A stretch of DNA of 64,000 nucleotides from PGYR01 sp048267165 (GCA_048267165.1 JBLWYD010000009.1:1-64000); one strand, 5' to 3'. Counted from the stretch's first letter, positions 36,071 through 45,001 are shown. The notes: generated by a model from the sequence alone, not told the origin. Numbers and translations are program-made.

Positions 36071-36949
36071 ATGAAAAAAATAGTTTTGATAATAATTGCT
36101 GCCGGTCTAATGACTATGAGCAGCTATTCGCAGGAAGACGTACTCAGACCTAAGGGGCGAGTAGGTGGAGGTTTCTCATCACCTAGCGGTCATCCATGGG
36201 CATTAGGGCTAGAGGCAGGATTGAGTTATAATAAGTATGGAGCCGATTTGAATTGGACAGATGGTATATCTGGCAATTCAACGGATGCTAATTCTGTTTA
36301 TAATGTATTCGAAAGTCTATCAGGGTTATCACCACATGTAGGCTTTTTTGTAGATTATGATATTAATAGAACCTTCGGGATTCATGTCAAATTCTTATAC
36401 AATCAATTCAAATATAGTAATAATTCTGATGGAATTGTTGATTTTTATGACCCAACTACTTTTCCAAGTACATACCTAGGTACAGAGATTGTAAATTTAG
36501 AAGTTGAAGATTCTTATAATTTCTTAAGTTTTGACCCTAGTTTAAGAATAAATGCTAACGAGAAACTATACTTTCTTTTAGGTCCATCATTTAACTATGG
36601 TATTGGAACAAGAACAAATCAATACGATTTCACTAAAAAAGATACAGATATTAATTTTGTTGGTGAAAATGCAACAGGTGAAAATTCTAGTTCTATTGCA
36701 GCTAGTGAAGATTTCAAGACCACAAGATATGGTATTAACTTAGGAGCTGGTTATAAATTCAAAATATCTGATGATATTTATTTGGCCCCTCAAATTAACT
36801 ATAACTTAGATATTACGAGTTATAATAATCAACAATTCCTTAACGATAATCAGACTCTTACGGAAGGTATTAAAATTCTAAACTTATCTAATCAATCTGT
36901 AAACCAATTACGATTTTCTGTCACTTTATGGTTTGAAAACCTAAAATAA
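36071..36949 (+). CDS. Outer-membrane beta-barrel protein
   Basis: A 292-residue exported protein with signal peptide MKKIVLIIIAAGLMTMSSYS. The rest is typical barrel sequence with alternating strands, glycine and aromatic girdle residues (GLEAGLSYNKYGADLNW, GVGYKFKI-like strands) and a C-terminal strand RFSVTLWFENL. Family unknown but similar in style to PorT/OMP_b-brl proteins. It precedes the OmpA-PD40 gene by 12 bases, so the two are co-transcribed, and the pair could form one envelope complex. It is not a close copy of the five barrels at 5.6-9.6 kb. Confidence 0.8.
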   Translation: MKKIVLIIIAAGLMTMSSYSQEDVLRPKGRVGGGFSSPSGHPWALGLEAGLSYNKYGADLNWTDGISGNSTDANSVYNVFESLSGLSPHVGFFVDYDINRTFGIHVKFLYNQFKYSNNSDGIVDFYDPTTFPSTYLGTEIVNLEVEDSYNFLSFDPSLRINANEKLYFLLGPSFNYGIGTRTNQYDFTKKDTDINFVGENATGENSSSIAASEDFKTTRYGINLGAGYKFKISDDIYLAPQINYNLDITSYNNQQFLNDNQTLTEGIKILNLSNQSVNQLRFSVTLWFENLK

Positions 36950-36961
36950 GGAGAAATTAAC

Positions 36962-38434
36962 ATGAAAAACTTAAGTATATTTATAGCTTTAGTAGTTGCA
37001 TCATTCTCCTTGGCTTTCGGACAGAATGTAATAGTTAGTCCTATAGGAGTGAACACAGATGGCGATGAATTTTCGAGTGGAATTACTCTCCGAGCAAATG
37101 AGATGTATTTCACAGCTGATAAATCTGGTGAGCAAACAATATTCCACGCAAAACTAAAAAATGGTAAATGGGAAATCTCTGAGAAAGTAGATAGTGATGT
37201 GAACTCTGGTGACCAGAACGGCTCGGCTACTCTAACTCCAGATGGTCAGTATATGGTCTTCGCATCTTATGAGCATAGTGTAGATGGGGCAGGTAGAACG
37301 GACCTATATAGCGCTAGAAAAATTAATGGTTCTTGGACAGATGTACAAAATCTGGGTATGGCAATCAATAGTGAGTACTGGGATTCGCAACCATCACTAA
37401 CGAGCGATGGACGTACATTGTATTTCGTTAGTGATAGACCGGCTACTACTGACGGTTCTAATATATTCTACAGTGAGCGTACTAGAGAAGGATGGGCAAA
37501 GGCAAAGGAACTCACTTCTGTGAACACTGGCTCTGACGAGATGAGTCCATTTATAGCTGCCGATAACAAGACATTCACTTACTCAAGTAATAAACCTGGT
37601 GGTGAAGGTGGGTTCGATATTTATTTCGCAAAAATAAATTCTGACAAAAATGCCTTCGGGTTCAAAAATGCTGGTGCTGCAATCAATACTGAGTATGACG
37701 AGCATTTTTACGTAGTTGCGGCTAACTCGGAAACTGCTTTTTTCAGTACTAACAAACCATCGCAAAAAGCGAACTTCAATATTTACTCTGCTGTGCCTAA
37801 TCCGCACGTTGCAGAAGATGTAGTGTTCGTACATGGAACTGTAACTGATATAGACGACAGTTCTCCGCTTGGTTCTGACATAACAATCACTGATTTGACT
37901 AGCGGACAAGTAGTTGCAAACCTAAGAAGTGATGATATATCAGGTGAATATAGCTCTGTACTGACAGCTGGTAGAAACTATTCTATCACTGCTGAAAAAG
38001 AAGGGTATCTATTCTACTCGGAGAACTTCAATATTTCTTCGGCTATAACTAACAAGGACATCACGAAGGATATTACTCTAAGTAAAATAGCAAAGGGTAA
38101 AACTAGATTGCTTATCTTCTTTGATTTCGATAAATCGACATTGCAAAATGAGTCAAAACCAGAGTTAGCTAGATTAACGAAATTCATGAATGATAATCCT
38201 GATGTGAAAATTGAGCTACACGGTCATACTGATGACAGAGGTGCAGATGATTATAACAACAACTTATCACTAGAAAGAGCAAAAGCTGTTAGCACTTACC
38301 TTGGTAATAGTGGTATCCCTAATGGAAGGATTGGTACTAAAGGATTTGGTAAATCGCAACCACTAATAGTGGATACTTCTGATGAAGCTAGAGCTAAGAA
38401 CAGAAGAGTAGAGCTAGTAATAGTTTCTATCTAG
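36962..38434 (+). CDS. OmpA family protein with PD40 propeller repeats
   Basis: A 490-residue exported protein. After the signal peptide, residues 25-280 form a TolB-like propeller of PD40 repeats (ATLTPDGQYMVFAS, PSLTSDGRTLYFVSDRP, PFIAADNKTFTYSSNKPGG). A carboxypeptidase-regulatory-like beta domain follows (about 285-375). The C-terminal OmpA domain (about 380-490) has FFDFDKSTL, HGHTDDRG and NRRVEL, which bind peptidoglycan. This architecture occurs in T9SS-related PorE-like proteins and other envelope anchors. It follows the barrel gene by 12 bases and ends at a strong terminator. Confidence 0.9.
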   Translation: MKNLSIFIALVVASFSLAFGQNVIVSPIGVNTDGDEFSSGITLRANEMYFTADKSGEQTIFHAKLKNGKWEISEKVDSDVNSGDQNGSATLTPDGQYMVFASYEHSVDGAGRTDLYSARKINGSWTDVQNLGMAINSEYWDSQPSLTSDGRTLYFVSDRPATTDGSNIFYSERTREGWAKAKELTSVNTGSDEMSPFIAADNKTFTYSSNKPGGEGGFDIYFAKINSDKNAFGFKNAGAAINTEYDEHFYVVAANSETAFFSTNKPSQKANFNIYSAVPNPHVAEDVVFVHGTVTDIDDSSPLGSDITITDLTSGQVVANLRSDDISGEYSSVLTAGRNYSITAEKEGYLFYSENFNISSAITNKDITKDITLSKIAKGKTRLLIFFDFDKSTLQNESKPELARLTKFMNDNPDVKIELHGHTDDRGADDYNNNLSLERAKAVSTYLGNSGIPNGRIGTKGFGKSQPLIVDTSDEARAKNRRVELVIVSI

Positions 38435-38459
38435 AAGATCTAATCTTATTTAAAAATCA

Positions 38460-38494
38460 AAAGAGATTGTCTGATTAAGGCAATCTCTTTTTTT
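38460..38494 (+). terminator. Rho-independent terminator of the barrel/OmpA operon
   Basis: A 10-bp stem (AAAGAGATTG / CAATCTCTTT) with an 11-base loop is followed by a run of T. It lies 25 bases past the stop of the OmpA-PD40 gene. Confidence 0.88.
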
Positions 38495-38700
38495 ATTGCC
38501 ATTGACTATTAAAGACAATCCTGATGTCCATTTGTAATCGATCATTGCAGCTATAAAAGCGAGCTTGCAATTAATCCTTCGTTGAATATTCATCATATTT
38601 GTTTTTAAAACGAAGAGAAAAAAGTGCGGTAGTAGAATAAGTTAGTTGGAATCATCAGAATTTTGTTTCAAGATATAAACGATATTCAGGATATAATACG

Positions 38701-38740
38701 CCACTCAGATAACACCGAAGTCGTAATCTCTCTAAACAGA
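38701..38740. repeat. Degenerate interspersed repeat, copy 3, in a gene-free stretch
   Basis: GCCACTCAGATAACACCGAA followed by GTAATCTCTCT resembles repeat copy 1 at 12.2-12.3 kb. The surrounding gap (38495-38759) holds no convincing gene; it is AT-rich and looks like decayed intergenic DNA. Confidence 0.4.
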
Positions 38741-38759
38741 TTGAAATGGATATGTTCTC

Positions 38760-39041
38760 TTAAAACTTATAAGTACTTACGCTAAATTCTGTATCAGGTA
38801 TTGGTTTTGTATTCAGGTCGAATTCCACAATTTTGAATTCTAGAGGTCGAAATTCGGAGAATATCCTTAGCACCCATTTGTTCTTTTTGAATATTTTCTT
38901 AGGTAACCGTACAACTTCGAAAATTGGGTTTTTGATTTTTTCGCTTTTACTCTCGTTTATCAGTTTCACTTTTATAGCTACACTATCATTTACATGATAT
39001 GTATCTAATATTATTATTTTCAGATTATTCGAGATTGCCAT
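38760..39041 (-). CDS. Small hypothetical protein
   Basis: A 93-residue protein, no recognised family. It has no signal peptide or membrane helix and reads like one beta-sandwich domain (LKIIILDTYHVNDSVAIKVKL, then a Lys-rich middle, KFKIVEFDL-type strand and FSVSTYKF end). It lies between two gene-free stretches, and composition is similar to real genes, but it could be a fragment of a larger decayed gene. Confidence is low to moderate. Confidence 0.45.
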   Translation of the reverse strand: MAISNNLKIIILDTYHVNDSVAIKVKLINESKSEKIKNPIFEVVRLPKKIFKKNKWVLRIFSEFRPLEFKIVEFDLNTKPIPDTEFSVSTYKF

Positions 39042-39199
39042 TAGTAAATTATTTCTTGCGATTATATATAAATACTTCTGCTAATTTACTCAATTAATCC
39101 TATCTAATAATCATAAAGGGATAATAAAAAAGAGTGCTAAAAATTAACACAGCATTCTAAATATTAATTGCTAATATCTATAAATCACAACGACCGTAT

Positions 39200-39304
39200 T
39201 TAGTCGCTGCCCCAAGCTCCCTTATAGCTGTATTTGAAGGAGTAAACACCAGTATTCTTGATCCTTGCCCTCCTTAATCGTAGTGCATTTGCGATTACGG
39301 AAAC
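39200..39304 (-). pseudogene. Possible relic of a P-type ATPase C-terminus in a gene-free gap
   Basis: In the gene-free gap 39042-39453 the minus strand has a short open frame reading VSVIANALRLRR and ending at TAA. The words resemble the last membrane helix and tail of heavy-metal P-type ATPases (SVSVxxNALRLRR). Upstream in the expected direction the reading frame is broken by shifts and stops, so no intact gene exists. The match covers only about a dozen residues, so chance similarity is a serious alternative. The rest of the gap shows no gene. Confidence 0.3.
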
Positions 39305-39453
39305 CCTATAAGTATTTGTGGTTGTTGAGTGGTGCCCAAGGGGCGATATTTGGAGATAGCCACATTATTTCAGAAGCTGATACTCCTAATTATGACAGAG
39401 CTTTTTACCAGTCTTCTCTCCCATATTAATAATTATTCCGTAAATTGATAGAT

Positions 39454-40662
39454 ATGAAATTCAACAAAATAAAATACTTTATAGACAAATTTCACGATAC
39501 TCGTGGTAGTGGCAAGATAATCAAGTTCACTACTCAGGCAGCATTTTTCTCTGTATTTATCGGTAGTTTCGCTCTTATTATGTCGCTGTCTATACTAGAC
39601 GGTTTTGAGGATATGCTAACCGAAACAACTGCCAAATTCACATCTGATATTTCGATTGTGAGTATGAATGGCGGGTACGTTAGCAAAGATAGTGTTGACT
39701 TTTCGGGTTTGGGAATCGCTGGGATTTCGGAAGTAATAGAAAAACCAGTAATTGTAAGAAAAAAGAATGATATAGATGGATTTATACTCAAAGGTATAGA
39801 CTACAATAATGATATTAATAATTTCCGTCAGAATATAGAAAATGGTAAGTTCGCCTTCAGTTCGGATAGTGCCAAAGAAGTAATTATCAGTGAAAAAGTA
39901 GCTAAGAAAATGGGTTATAAGTTGGATGATGATATTGTCATTTATTCAATAGATGCTGGTGAAGAATCTATACCCAAAACTAAGATTTCCAAATTCAAAG
40001 TTGTTGGACTTTACGATACTGGATTAGGCGAGTATGATAATTCTATAATCATTGCTCCTTTGAAAACCACGCTTAACTTTTTCGATATAGAAAGCGGTAA
40101 TGCTACTAGATTGGAAATAGCTTTGAAAGATAAAAGTAAAATAGCAGCTACCACTGATAAAATTGCTAATGCTTTGCAGTTCCCTTATATGACAAAAAAT
40201 GTTTTCGATTACCAGCGCTCAGCACTTATATGGATACAAGTACAGAAAGAGCCAATCCCACTAGTATTAGGGATTATCACAATCGTAGCAGTGCTGAATG
40301 TAGTGACTATGTTACTTATTCTTATTGTCGAAAAAACTCGTCAGATTGGGATAATGAAAGTATTAGGAATGCCGTCAATTGACATAATCAAAATTTTCGT
40401 TTTTATTGGTGTTCGCTTAGCTCTGAAAGCAGCACTAACTGGAGGAATAGTGGCATTAATACTGTCCCTACTCCAACAGCAATTCGGCTTTATCTCTCTC
40501 GATAGCAATGTCTATTTCCTCGATACTGTACCCATAAGCATTAACCCTTGGCATTATTTCATCGTTATATTCAACGCTGTTGTAATCTCAGCTATTGTTG
40601 TGCTTATACCATCTATCGTATCATCGAGGATTAGACCCGTCAAAGTACTTCGCTTTTCATAA
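39454..40662 (+). CDS. LolC/LolE-like ABC transporter permease
   Basis: A 402-residue inner-membrane protein. One N-terminal helix (about 25-47) is followed by a large periplasmic MacB-like domain (about 50-265) and three C-terminal helices of an FtsX domain (LVLGIITIVAVLNVVTMLLIL; VFIGVRLALKAALTGGIVAL; the last near VIFNAVVISAIVVLIP). The RQIGIMKVLGM stretch after the first FtsX helix is typical of lipoprotein-releasing permeases that pull lipoproteins from the inner membrane to LolA. No ATPase partner is adjacent. The ATG at 39454 is preferred to an in-frame TTG three codons upstream. Confidence 0.88.
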   Translation: MKFNKIKYFIDKFHDTRGSGKIIKFTTQAAFFSVFIGSFALIMSLSILDGFEDMLTETTAKFTSDISIVSMNGGYVSKDSVDFSGLGIAGISEVIEKPVIVRKKNDIDGFILKGIDYNNDINNFRQNIENGKFAFSSDSAKEVIISEKVAKKMGYKLDDDIVIYSIDAGEESIPKTKISKFKVVGLYDTGLGEYDNSIIIAPLKTTLNFFDIESGNATRLEIALKDKSKIAATTDKIANALQFPYMTKNVFDYQRSALIWIQVQKEPIPLVLGIITIVAVLNVVTMLLILIVEKTRQIGIMKVLGMPSIDIIKIFVFIGVRLALKAALTGGIVALILSLLQQQFGFISLDSNVYFLDTVPISINPWHYFIVIFNAVVISAIVVLIPSIVSSRIRPVKVLRFS

Positions 40663-40671
40663 GTGGCTAAT

Positions 40672-40701
40672 TTTGAACAATATTGGCTTATATTGTTCAA
40701 A
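40672..40701. promoter_or_regulatory. Perfect 12-bp-arm palindrome upstream of the flagellar operon
   Basis: TTTGAACAATAT and ATATTGTTCAAA are exact inverted copies separated by six bases. It begins 10 bases past the permease stop codon and about 80 bases before the small gene that heads the flagellar cluster. There is no good T run, so it fits an operator at least as well as a terminator. A related half-site pair (TTGAACA / TGTTCAA) occurs at 61708-61730. Confidence 0.5.
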
Positions 40702-40778
40702 TTATTCTTGCCAATAATACCCCTTGCGAGTAAGTTGAAATATTCTTAACTTACACTATATTATGAATTAACTACCAA

Positions 40779-41042
40779 TTGAATATACCGAAAAAAGATT
40801 TGGCATATACATTGCAGAACAATCTAATGGATAAAAAGATTAATAATTTCCTAAAGGCTTATGGTGCCGAAAGTAGCATCAATAAAAAGAGCATAATCGA
40901 GAAGCTTTTAGCCCAAATCGGCGAAAAAGACGGAAGTTCTAGAGAAGAGCTGATGAAATTAGTAAAAAATCTATCCACAAAGCTGAAATCAGAGGAAGAC
41001 GATTTGGCTATAATTAGGAAAATAATAGAAGAAATTGATTAG
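40779..41042 (+). CDS. Small hypothetical protein at the head of the flagellar operon
   Basis: An 87-residue protein, not recognised. It is charged and helical (LLAQIGEKDGSS, LMKLVKNLSTKLKSEEDD), with no signal peptide or membrane segment. It starts with TTG; an in-frame ATG at 40827 would give 71 residues. It ends 11 bases before flgF, so it is probably co-transcribed with the flagellar genes. A small regulator or chaperone is possible, but neither the FlgM nor the FlgN pattern is visible. Confidence 0.6.
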   Translation: MNIPKKDLAYTLQNNLMDKKINNFLKAYGAESSINKKSIIEKLLAQIGEKDGSSREELMKLVKNLSTKLKSEEDDLAIIRKIIEEID

Positions 41043-41053
41043 GAAGGATTCCC

Positions 41054-41830
41054 GTGATCAAAGAATTATACACTGCCGCGTTGGGCATGACATCCCAGCA
41101 AACACGACTAGAAGTAATATCTAACAATATTGCGAATGCCTCTACTGTGGGGTTCAAACGCGATTCTGTATTCGAGCGAAATTTAATCGACTCGAAAGCA
41201 AATCTGTACAATATTGCTGGAAGTGCTGAGCAGAACGACCCACCAATCGGCTCTTACATTGATTTTAACAAAGGAAGCTTTGACCAAACTGGTAATGACT
41301 TCGATGTTGCTATTGATGGCGAAGGCTTTTTCTTGCTGAATGATGAGCAAGGGAAAGAATTTTTGACCAGAGCTGGTAATTTCAAGATAAATCAAGAAGG
41401 CGACGTTATTTCGGCTAATGGCAAATATCTAATGGCAAGTGGTGGTAGAATCAACGTATATGGTACTTTGCAGGGTGATAACTTCAACTCAGATACAAGA
41501 AAAGCTGAAGTGAAAATAGATAACTCAGGTGAGATATTCATCAATAATTTAAGCCACGGTAATCTGGATATAGTTGATACTAACAGCTATGCTGTTTTAG
41601 AGAAAGTATCATCATCTGATTTTATACTAACTGATGACAATCAGTACCAAAAACTATCAAATGATAGAATTAGCGTCCGTCAAGGATGGCTAGAAAACTC
41701 CAACGTAAACGTAATTGACGAGATGGTAGAGATGATAAATCTGCAACGTCAATTCGAAGCTGGGAGTAAAGTAATTACAACTAATGAGAACACACTAGAG
41801 CAATCTATTGCATTAGGTAAATACTATTAA
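41054..41830 (+). CDS. flgF: Flagellar proximal rod protein FlgF-like
   Basis: A 258-residue rod protein starting at GTG. The N-terminal signature LYTAALGMTSQQTRLEVISNNIANASTVGFKR is that of the rod/hook axial family (split here by position 2-37). The central region has DFDVAIDGEGFFLL and FLTRAGNFKINQEGD. The C-terminal helix is VIDEMVEMINLQRQFEAGSKV. FlgF and FlgG are close paralogues; this copy is called FlgF because the next gene is the better FlgG. It forms part of the proximal rod of the basal body. Confidence 0.87.
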   Translation: MIKELYTAALGMTSQQTRLEVISNNIANASTVGFKRDSVFERNLIDSKANLYNIAGSAEQNDPPIGSYIDFNKGSFDQTGNDFDVAIDGEGFFLLNDEQGKEFLTRAGNFKINQEGDVISANGKYLMASGGRINVYGTLQGDNFNSDTRKAEVKIDNSGEIFINNLSHGNLDIVDTNSYAVLEKVSSSDFILTDDNQYQKLSNDRISVRQGWLENSNVNVIDEMVEMINLQRQFEAGSKVITTNENTLEQSIALGKYY

Positions 41831-41872
41831 TAACTAAGAAATTAAATTGATCCAACATACAGGAAGTATCAA

Positions 41873-42661
41873 ATGGACAAGACACTAAGAACCGCAGCCA
41901 CAGGGCTATCAGCACAGCAAAAATTTGTTGAGATAATCTCGAACAATATAGCGAACGTGAATACTACTGGTTTCAAGAAAACTAGACCTGAGTTCCAAGA
42001 TTTGCTATACGAAACGCTGAAACCTGCTGGCAATAGCGCAAGAATAGGCGTAGAGCCACTGAACGAAGTACAAATCGGTAGTGGTACTCAGCTTTCTGCG
42101 ACTAAAAAACAATTCACTCAAGGCGATATAACATCAACTGGAAATAAGCTAGATATGGCTATTGTCGGTGATGGTTTTTTCGTTATCCAAAAGCCAGATA
42201 ATTCAAGAGCTTACACAAGAGACGGTAGTTTCAAAATGGATAAGAACGGTAGTCTTGTTAATACGCAAGGTTACTACTTAGACCCCGGATTCCAAATACC
42301 ACCAGACGCTGTAGAAGTACAGATAAGCCGTGATGGTGTAGTGGGCGTATATGCTGAAGGTAGTACGGATCTTGACACTCTAGGTCAAATTGAGTTAGCT
42401 CGCTTCGTTAATCCATCGGGATTACGTGCAATCGGTGATAATCTATTCGAAGAATCTCCAGCATCGGGTGACCCAATACTTTATCAACCGGGTAGCAATA
42501 ATACTGGCGAGATATACCAAAGTCATTTGGAAAGCTCGAATGTAGATGTAGTTGAGGAAATGGTGGACATGATAACAGCTCAAAGAGCTTATGAGTTGAA
42601 CTCGAAATCAGTAAGAACTGCTGACGAAATATTAAATACTGCGGTTAACCTAAAACGATAA
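41873..42661 (+). CDS. flgG: Flagellar distal rod protein FlgG
   Basis: A 262-residue distal rod protein, the usual length. The N-terminus has TLRTAATGLSAQQKFVEIISNNIANVNTTGFKK (positions 3-35), then QGDITSTGNKLDMAIVGDGFF, GSLVNTQGYYLDP, and the C-terminus VVEEMVDMITAQRAYELNSK ending NTAVNL. FlgG crosses the peptidoglycan and links rod to hook. The 42-base gap after flgF holds no other gene; flgA follows after one base. Confidence 0.95.
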   Translation: MDKTLRTAATGLSAQQKFVEIISNNIANVNTTGFKKTRPEFQDLLYETLKPAGNSARIGVEPLNEVQIGSGTQLSATKKQFTQGDITSTGNKLDMAIVGDGFFVIQKPDNSRAYTRDGSFKMDKNGSLVNTQGYYLDPGFQIPPDAVEVQISRDGVVGVYAEGSTDLDTLGQIELARFVNPSGLRAIGDNLFEESPASGDPILYQPGSNNTGEIYQSHLESSNVDVVEEMVDMITAQRAYELNSKSVRTADEILNTAVNLKR

Positions 42662-42662
42662 T

Positions 42663-43328
42663 ATGAGAACAATATTAGCCATATTAATACTAGCTATGTC
42701 GATGCAAATAAATGCAGCGACCTTTTCTGCGGATAGAATAGAAGAAGCATGCCGTACATTCTTGATTCAGAAATATGGTAATGATTTTCAGATAGATTTT
42801 ATGTCCAAATTCAATGATATAACATTGCAAGATGAAGATGTAAAAGCTATTTTCGATGAGCAATACACAGCTTATAATAATGGTGTTAAATTAGAATTTG
42901 TGGCGAATGACAAAGTGCTGAAAAGCCAGACATTCCACTATACTGTGAAAAAGGAAATCGGTGTTTTCAAATCGAAATCGTTTATACCTGTGAACACTAA
43001 TATAACTAGCTCTATGTTAGTCAAATCGACTGAATTCGTTGATTTAGAGAAACTAGAATCGTATATAAACCCAGTGGGTAGAGTAGCAAGTCAATCTATA
43101 TACCAAGGTGAATCATTCACAGCTATCAATACTTTACCTGACGTTACTGTAAAGCGTGGCGAAGAGATAGTAGTCATTGCTTCTAATGGAGCGGTTACAA
43201 TCCGCGGTTTGGGGACAGCAATGCAAGACGGCAGAGTCGGCGAGTCTATAAAAGTGAAGCGTGACGATAGCAAGAAAATATTAACTGGAAAAATAAATGA
43301 ATCGGGCGAACTGATTCTTGGTGAATAA
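42663..43328 (+). CDS. flgA: Flagellar P-ring assembly chaperone FlgA
   Basis: A 221-residue periplasmic protein with signal peptide MRTILAILILAMSMQINA. The C-terminal SAF domain (about 105-220) reads KSFIPVNTNITSSMLV, NPVGRVASQSIYQGESF, VKRGEEIVVIASNGAVTIRGLGTAMQDGRVGESIKVK (key residues only). FlgA helps FlgI assemble into the P-ring around the rod. The gene sits between flgG and flgH, one base after flgG, in a single operon. Confidence 0.88.
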   Translation: MRTILAILILAMSMQINAATFSADRIEEACRTFLIQKYGNDFQIDFMSKFNDITLQDEDVKAIFDEQYTAYNNGVKLEFVANDKVLKSQTFHYTVKKEIGVFKSKSFIPVNTNITSSMLVKSTEFVDLEKLESYINPVGRVASQSIYQGESFTAINTLPDVTVKRGEEIVVIASNGAVTIRGLGTAMQDGRVGESIKVKRDDSKKILTGKINESGELILGE

Positions 43329-43329
43329 T

Positions 43330-43896
43330 ATGAAATCATTAATAATAGCAATACTATTCCTATCAGCTTTTGGGCTAGAAGCGCAGTTCGTGCAAAATAG
43401 CTCAAACTCGCTATTCTCAGATTTCAAAGCATTCCGCAAGGGAGATGCCTTGACAGTACTGATAGTAGAAGATACGAAAGCTGGGAATTCGGCAAGTACT
43501 GACAATGGGCGTGAGTCTTCTGTTGGAGCTGGTTTTGGAGTTTCAGCAGGTGGTAGCAATACCTCTGGTGACGTTTCTTTAGGAACATCTACAGATTTCA
43601 GAGGTGATGGCTCAACTTCTAGAAACGAATCTATTCGCTCTAAGCTAAGTGCTAGAGTAATAGATTTGGAAGAAAATGGCAACCTAATAATAGAAGGAAA
43701 ACGCACAACGAAAGTCAACGGCGAAACTCAGTATGTAACTATCAAAGGGGTAGTGAGACCAGTTGACGTAAGACCCGATAATTCGGTTTACTCTTATAGT
43801 ATATTGGATTTGACATTGCTAATAGACGGTGATGGAACTGTTTCGGAATACCAAGAACCCGGTATGATTACAAAATTTTTAAGGATGCTATTCTAA
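43330..43896 (+). CDS. flgH: Flagellar L-ring protein FlgH (without lipobox cysteine)
   Basis: A 188-residue outer-membrane ring protein; the ATG at 43330 immediately after the flgA stop is chosen. A signal peptide (MKSLIIAILFLSAFGLEAQ) is followed by SLFSDFKAFRKGDALTVLIVEDTKAGNSAST, FRGDGSTSRNESIRSKLSARVIDL, NLIIEGKRTTKVNGETQYVTIKGVVRPVDV (motif positions about 30-165). The usual FlgH is a lipoprotein with a lipobox Cys; here no Cys occurs near the cleavage site, so it would be processed by ordinary signal peptidase. It is shorter than E. coli FlgH (about 232). Confidence 0.93.
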   Translation: MKSLIIAILFLSAFGLEAQFVQNSSNSLFSDFKAFRKGDALTVLIVEDTKAGNSASTDNGRESSVGAGFGVSAGGSNTSGDVSLGTSTDFRGDGSTSRNESIRSKLSARVIDLEENGNLIIEGKRTTKVNGETQYVTIKGVVRPVDVRPDNSVYSYSILDLTLLIDGDGTVSEYQEPGMITKFLRMLF

Positions 43897-43897
43897 T

Positions 43898-45001
43898 ATG
43901 AAAAAGATAATAATATACATATTAATAGTATTTACACTACCACTGATGAATCTAGATGCGGCACGAATCAAAGATATAGCGAACATAGAAGGTGTGAGTG
44001 GAGTGCAAGTAATCGGCTACGGATTAGTAGTTGGGCTGAATCAAACTGGCGATAATAGAATGGTTTCTTACACGAATCAGTCTGTTATAAACATGCTAAA
44101 AAGATTTGGGTTAACTATAGATAGAAAAAACAATGGCACAAGAAACATTGCCGCAGTTATGATAACAGCGACTATTCCCCCATTTATGAAAAAAGGCTCG
44201 CAAGTGGACGTAGTAGTATCGGCGATGGGTGATGCTAGTTCTCTACAAGGTGGAACATTGCTGATGACTCCACTATCCAGAGCAGATGGTAGTATAATCG
44301 GTAATGCACAAGGCCCACTTTCAGTAGGTGGATACGATGTACGTGCATTCGGTAGCCGAGTATCTAAGAACTTCGTTACAAGTGGGAGAGTACCAAACGG
44401 ACTAATACTTCAAAAAGAAGTAGAGCAAAGTTTAGCCGATGCATCTAGTATGCGAATCATACTTCGCCAACCAGATTTCACAGTTGCTAATACTGTAATG
44501 ACAGCTATTAATGCTTCTGCTGATTTGGATGGAAAAGCTACACTAGAAGATGGAGCTACTATCAAGGTAGATTTGACTGGATTTACAGAAAGAAACGATC
44601 AGTTAATTAAAATTGCTCAAATAGAAGCTCTTAACGTTAGCTTAGAAGCAACATCGAAAGTAGTTATAAATGAAAGAACAGGAACAATAGTAATAGGCGG
44701 TAATGTGGAATTACTTCCATCTGTGATTGCTCACGGTGGATTGGATATAACAATCCAAAGACAAGTAATAGTACCTCAACCTGCTCCATTCACTATCTTC
44801 CCACCAAGATATGCAGAAACTGCTGTCATAGAAACTGAAGAAGAGATAAACCAAGCAAGACCGTTGGTAGTACAAAACCCAACTGTAGCTGGTATAGCAG
44901 AATCATTAAATTTACTTCAAGTAAAGCCAAGAGATTTGATTGCAATATTCCAAGCACTCAAAGAAGCTGGCTCACTACAAGGGGAGTTAATAATACAATG
45001 A
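43898..45001 (+). CDS. flgI: Flagellar P-ring protein FlgI
   Basis: A 367-residue periplasmic P-ring protein, normal length. A signal peptide (LIVFTLPLMNLDA) is followed by the diagnostic RIKDIANIEGVSGVQVIGYGLVVGLNQTGD and SVINMLKRFGL. Further motifs: PPFMKKGSQVDVVVSAMGDASSLQGGTLLMTPL and VVINERTGTIVIGGNV. FlgI forms the bushing in the peptidoglycan layer. It overlaps flgJ by four bases (ATGA). Confidence 0.96.
   Translation: MKKIIIYILIVFTLPLMNLDAARIKDIANIEGVSGVQVIGYGLVVGLNQTGDNRMVSYTNQSVINMLKRFGLTIDRKNNGTRNIAAVMITATIPPFMKKGSQVDVVVSAMGDASSLQGGTLLMTPLSRADGSIIGNAQGPLSVGGYDVRAFGSRVSKNFVTSGRVPNGLILQKEVEQSLADASSMRIILRQPDFTVANTVMTAINASADLDGKATLEDGATIKVDLTGFTERNDQLIKIAQIEALNVSLEATSKVVINERTGTIVIGGNVELLPSVIAHGGLDITIQRQVIVPQPAPFTIFPPRYAETAVIETEEEINQARPLVVQNPTVAGIAESLNLLQVKPRDLIAIFQALKEAGSLQGELIIQ

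Noticed and set aside
40672..40701. The flagellar-upstream palindrome as a plain terminator of the permease gene
   Set aside because: Position would fit, but the stem is AT-rich and the following bases (TTATTCTTG) are not a proper T run; kept as a regulatory candidate.
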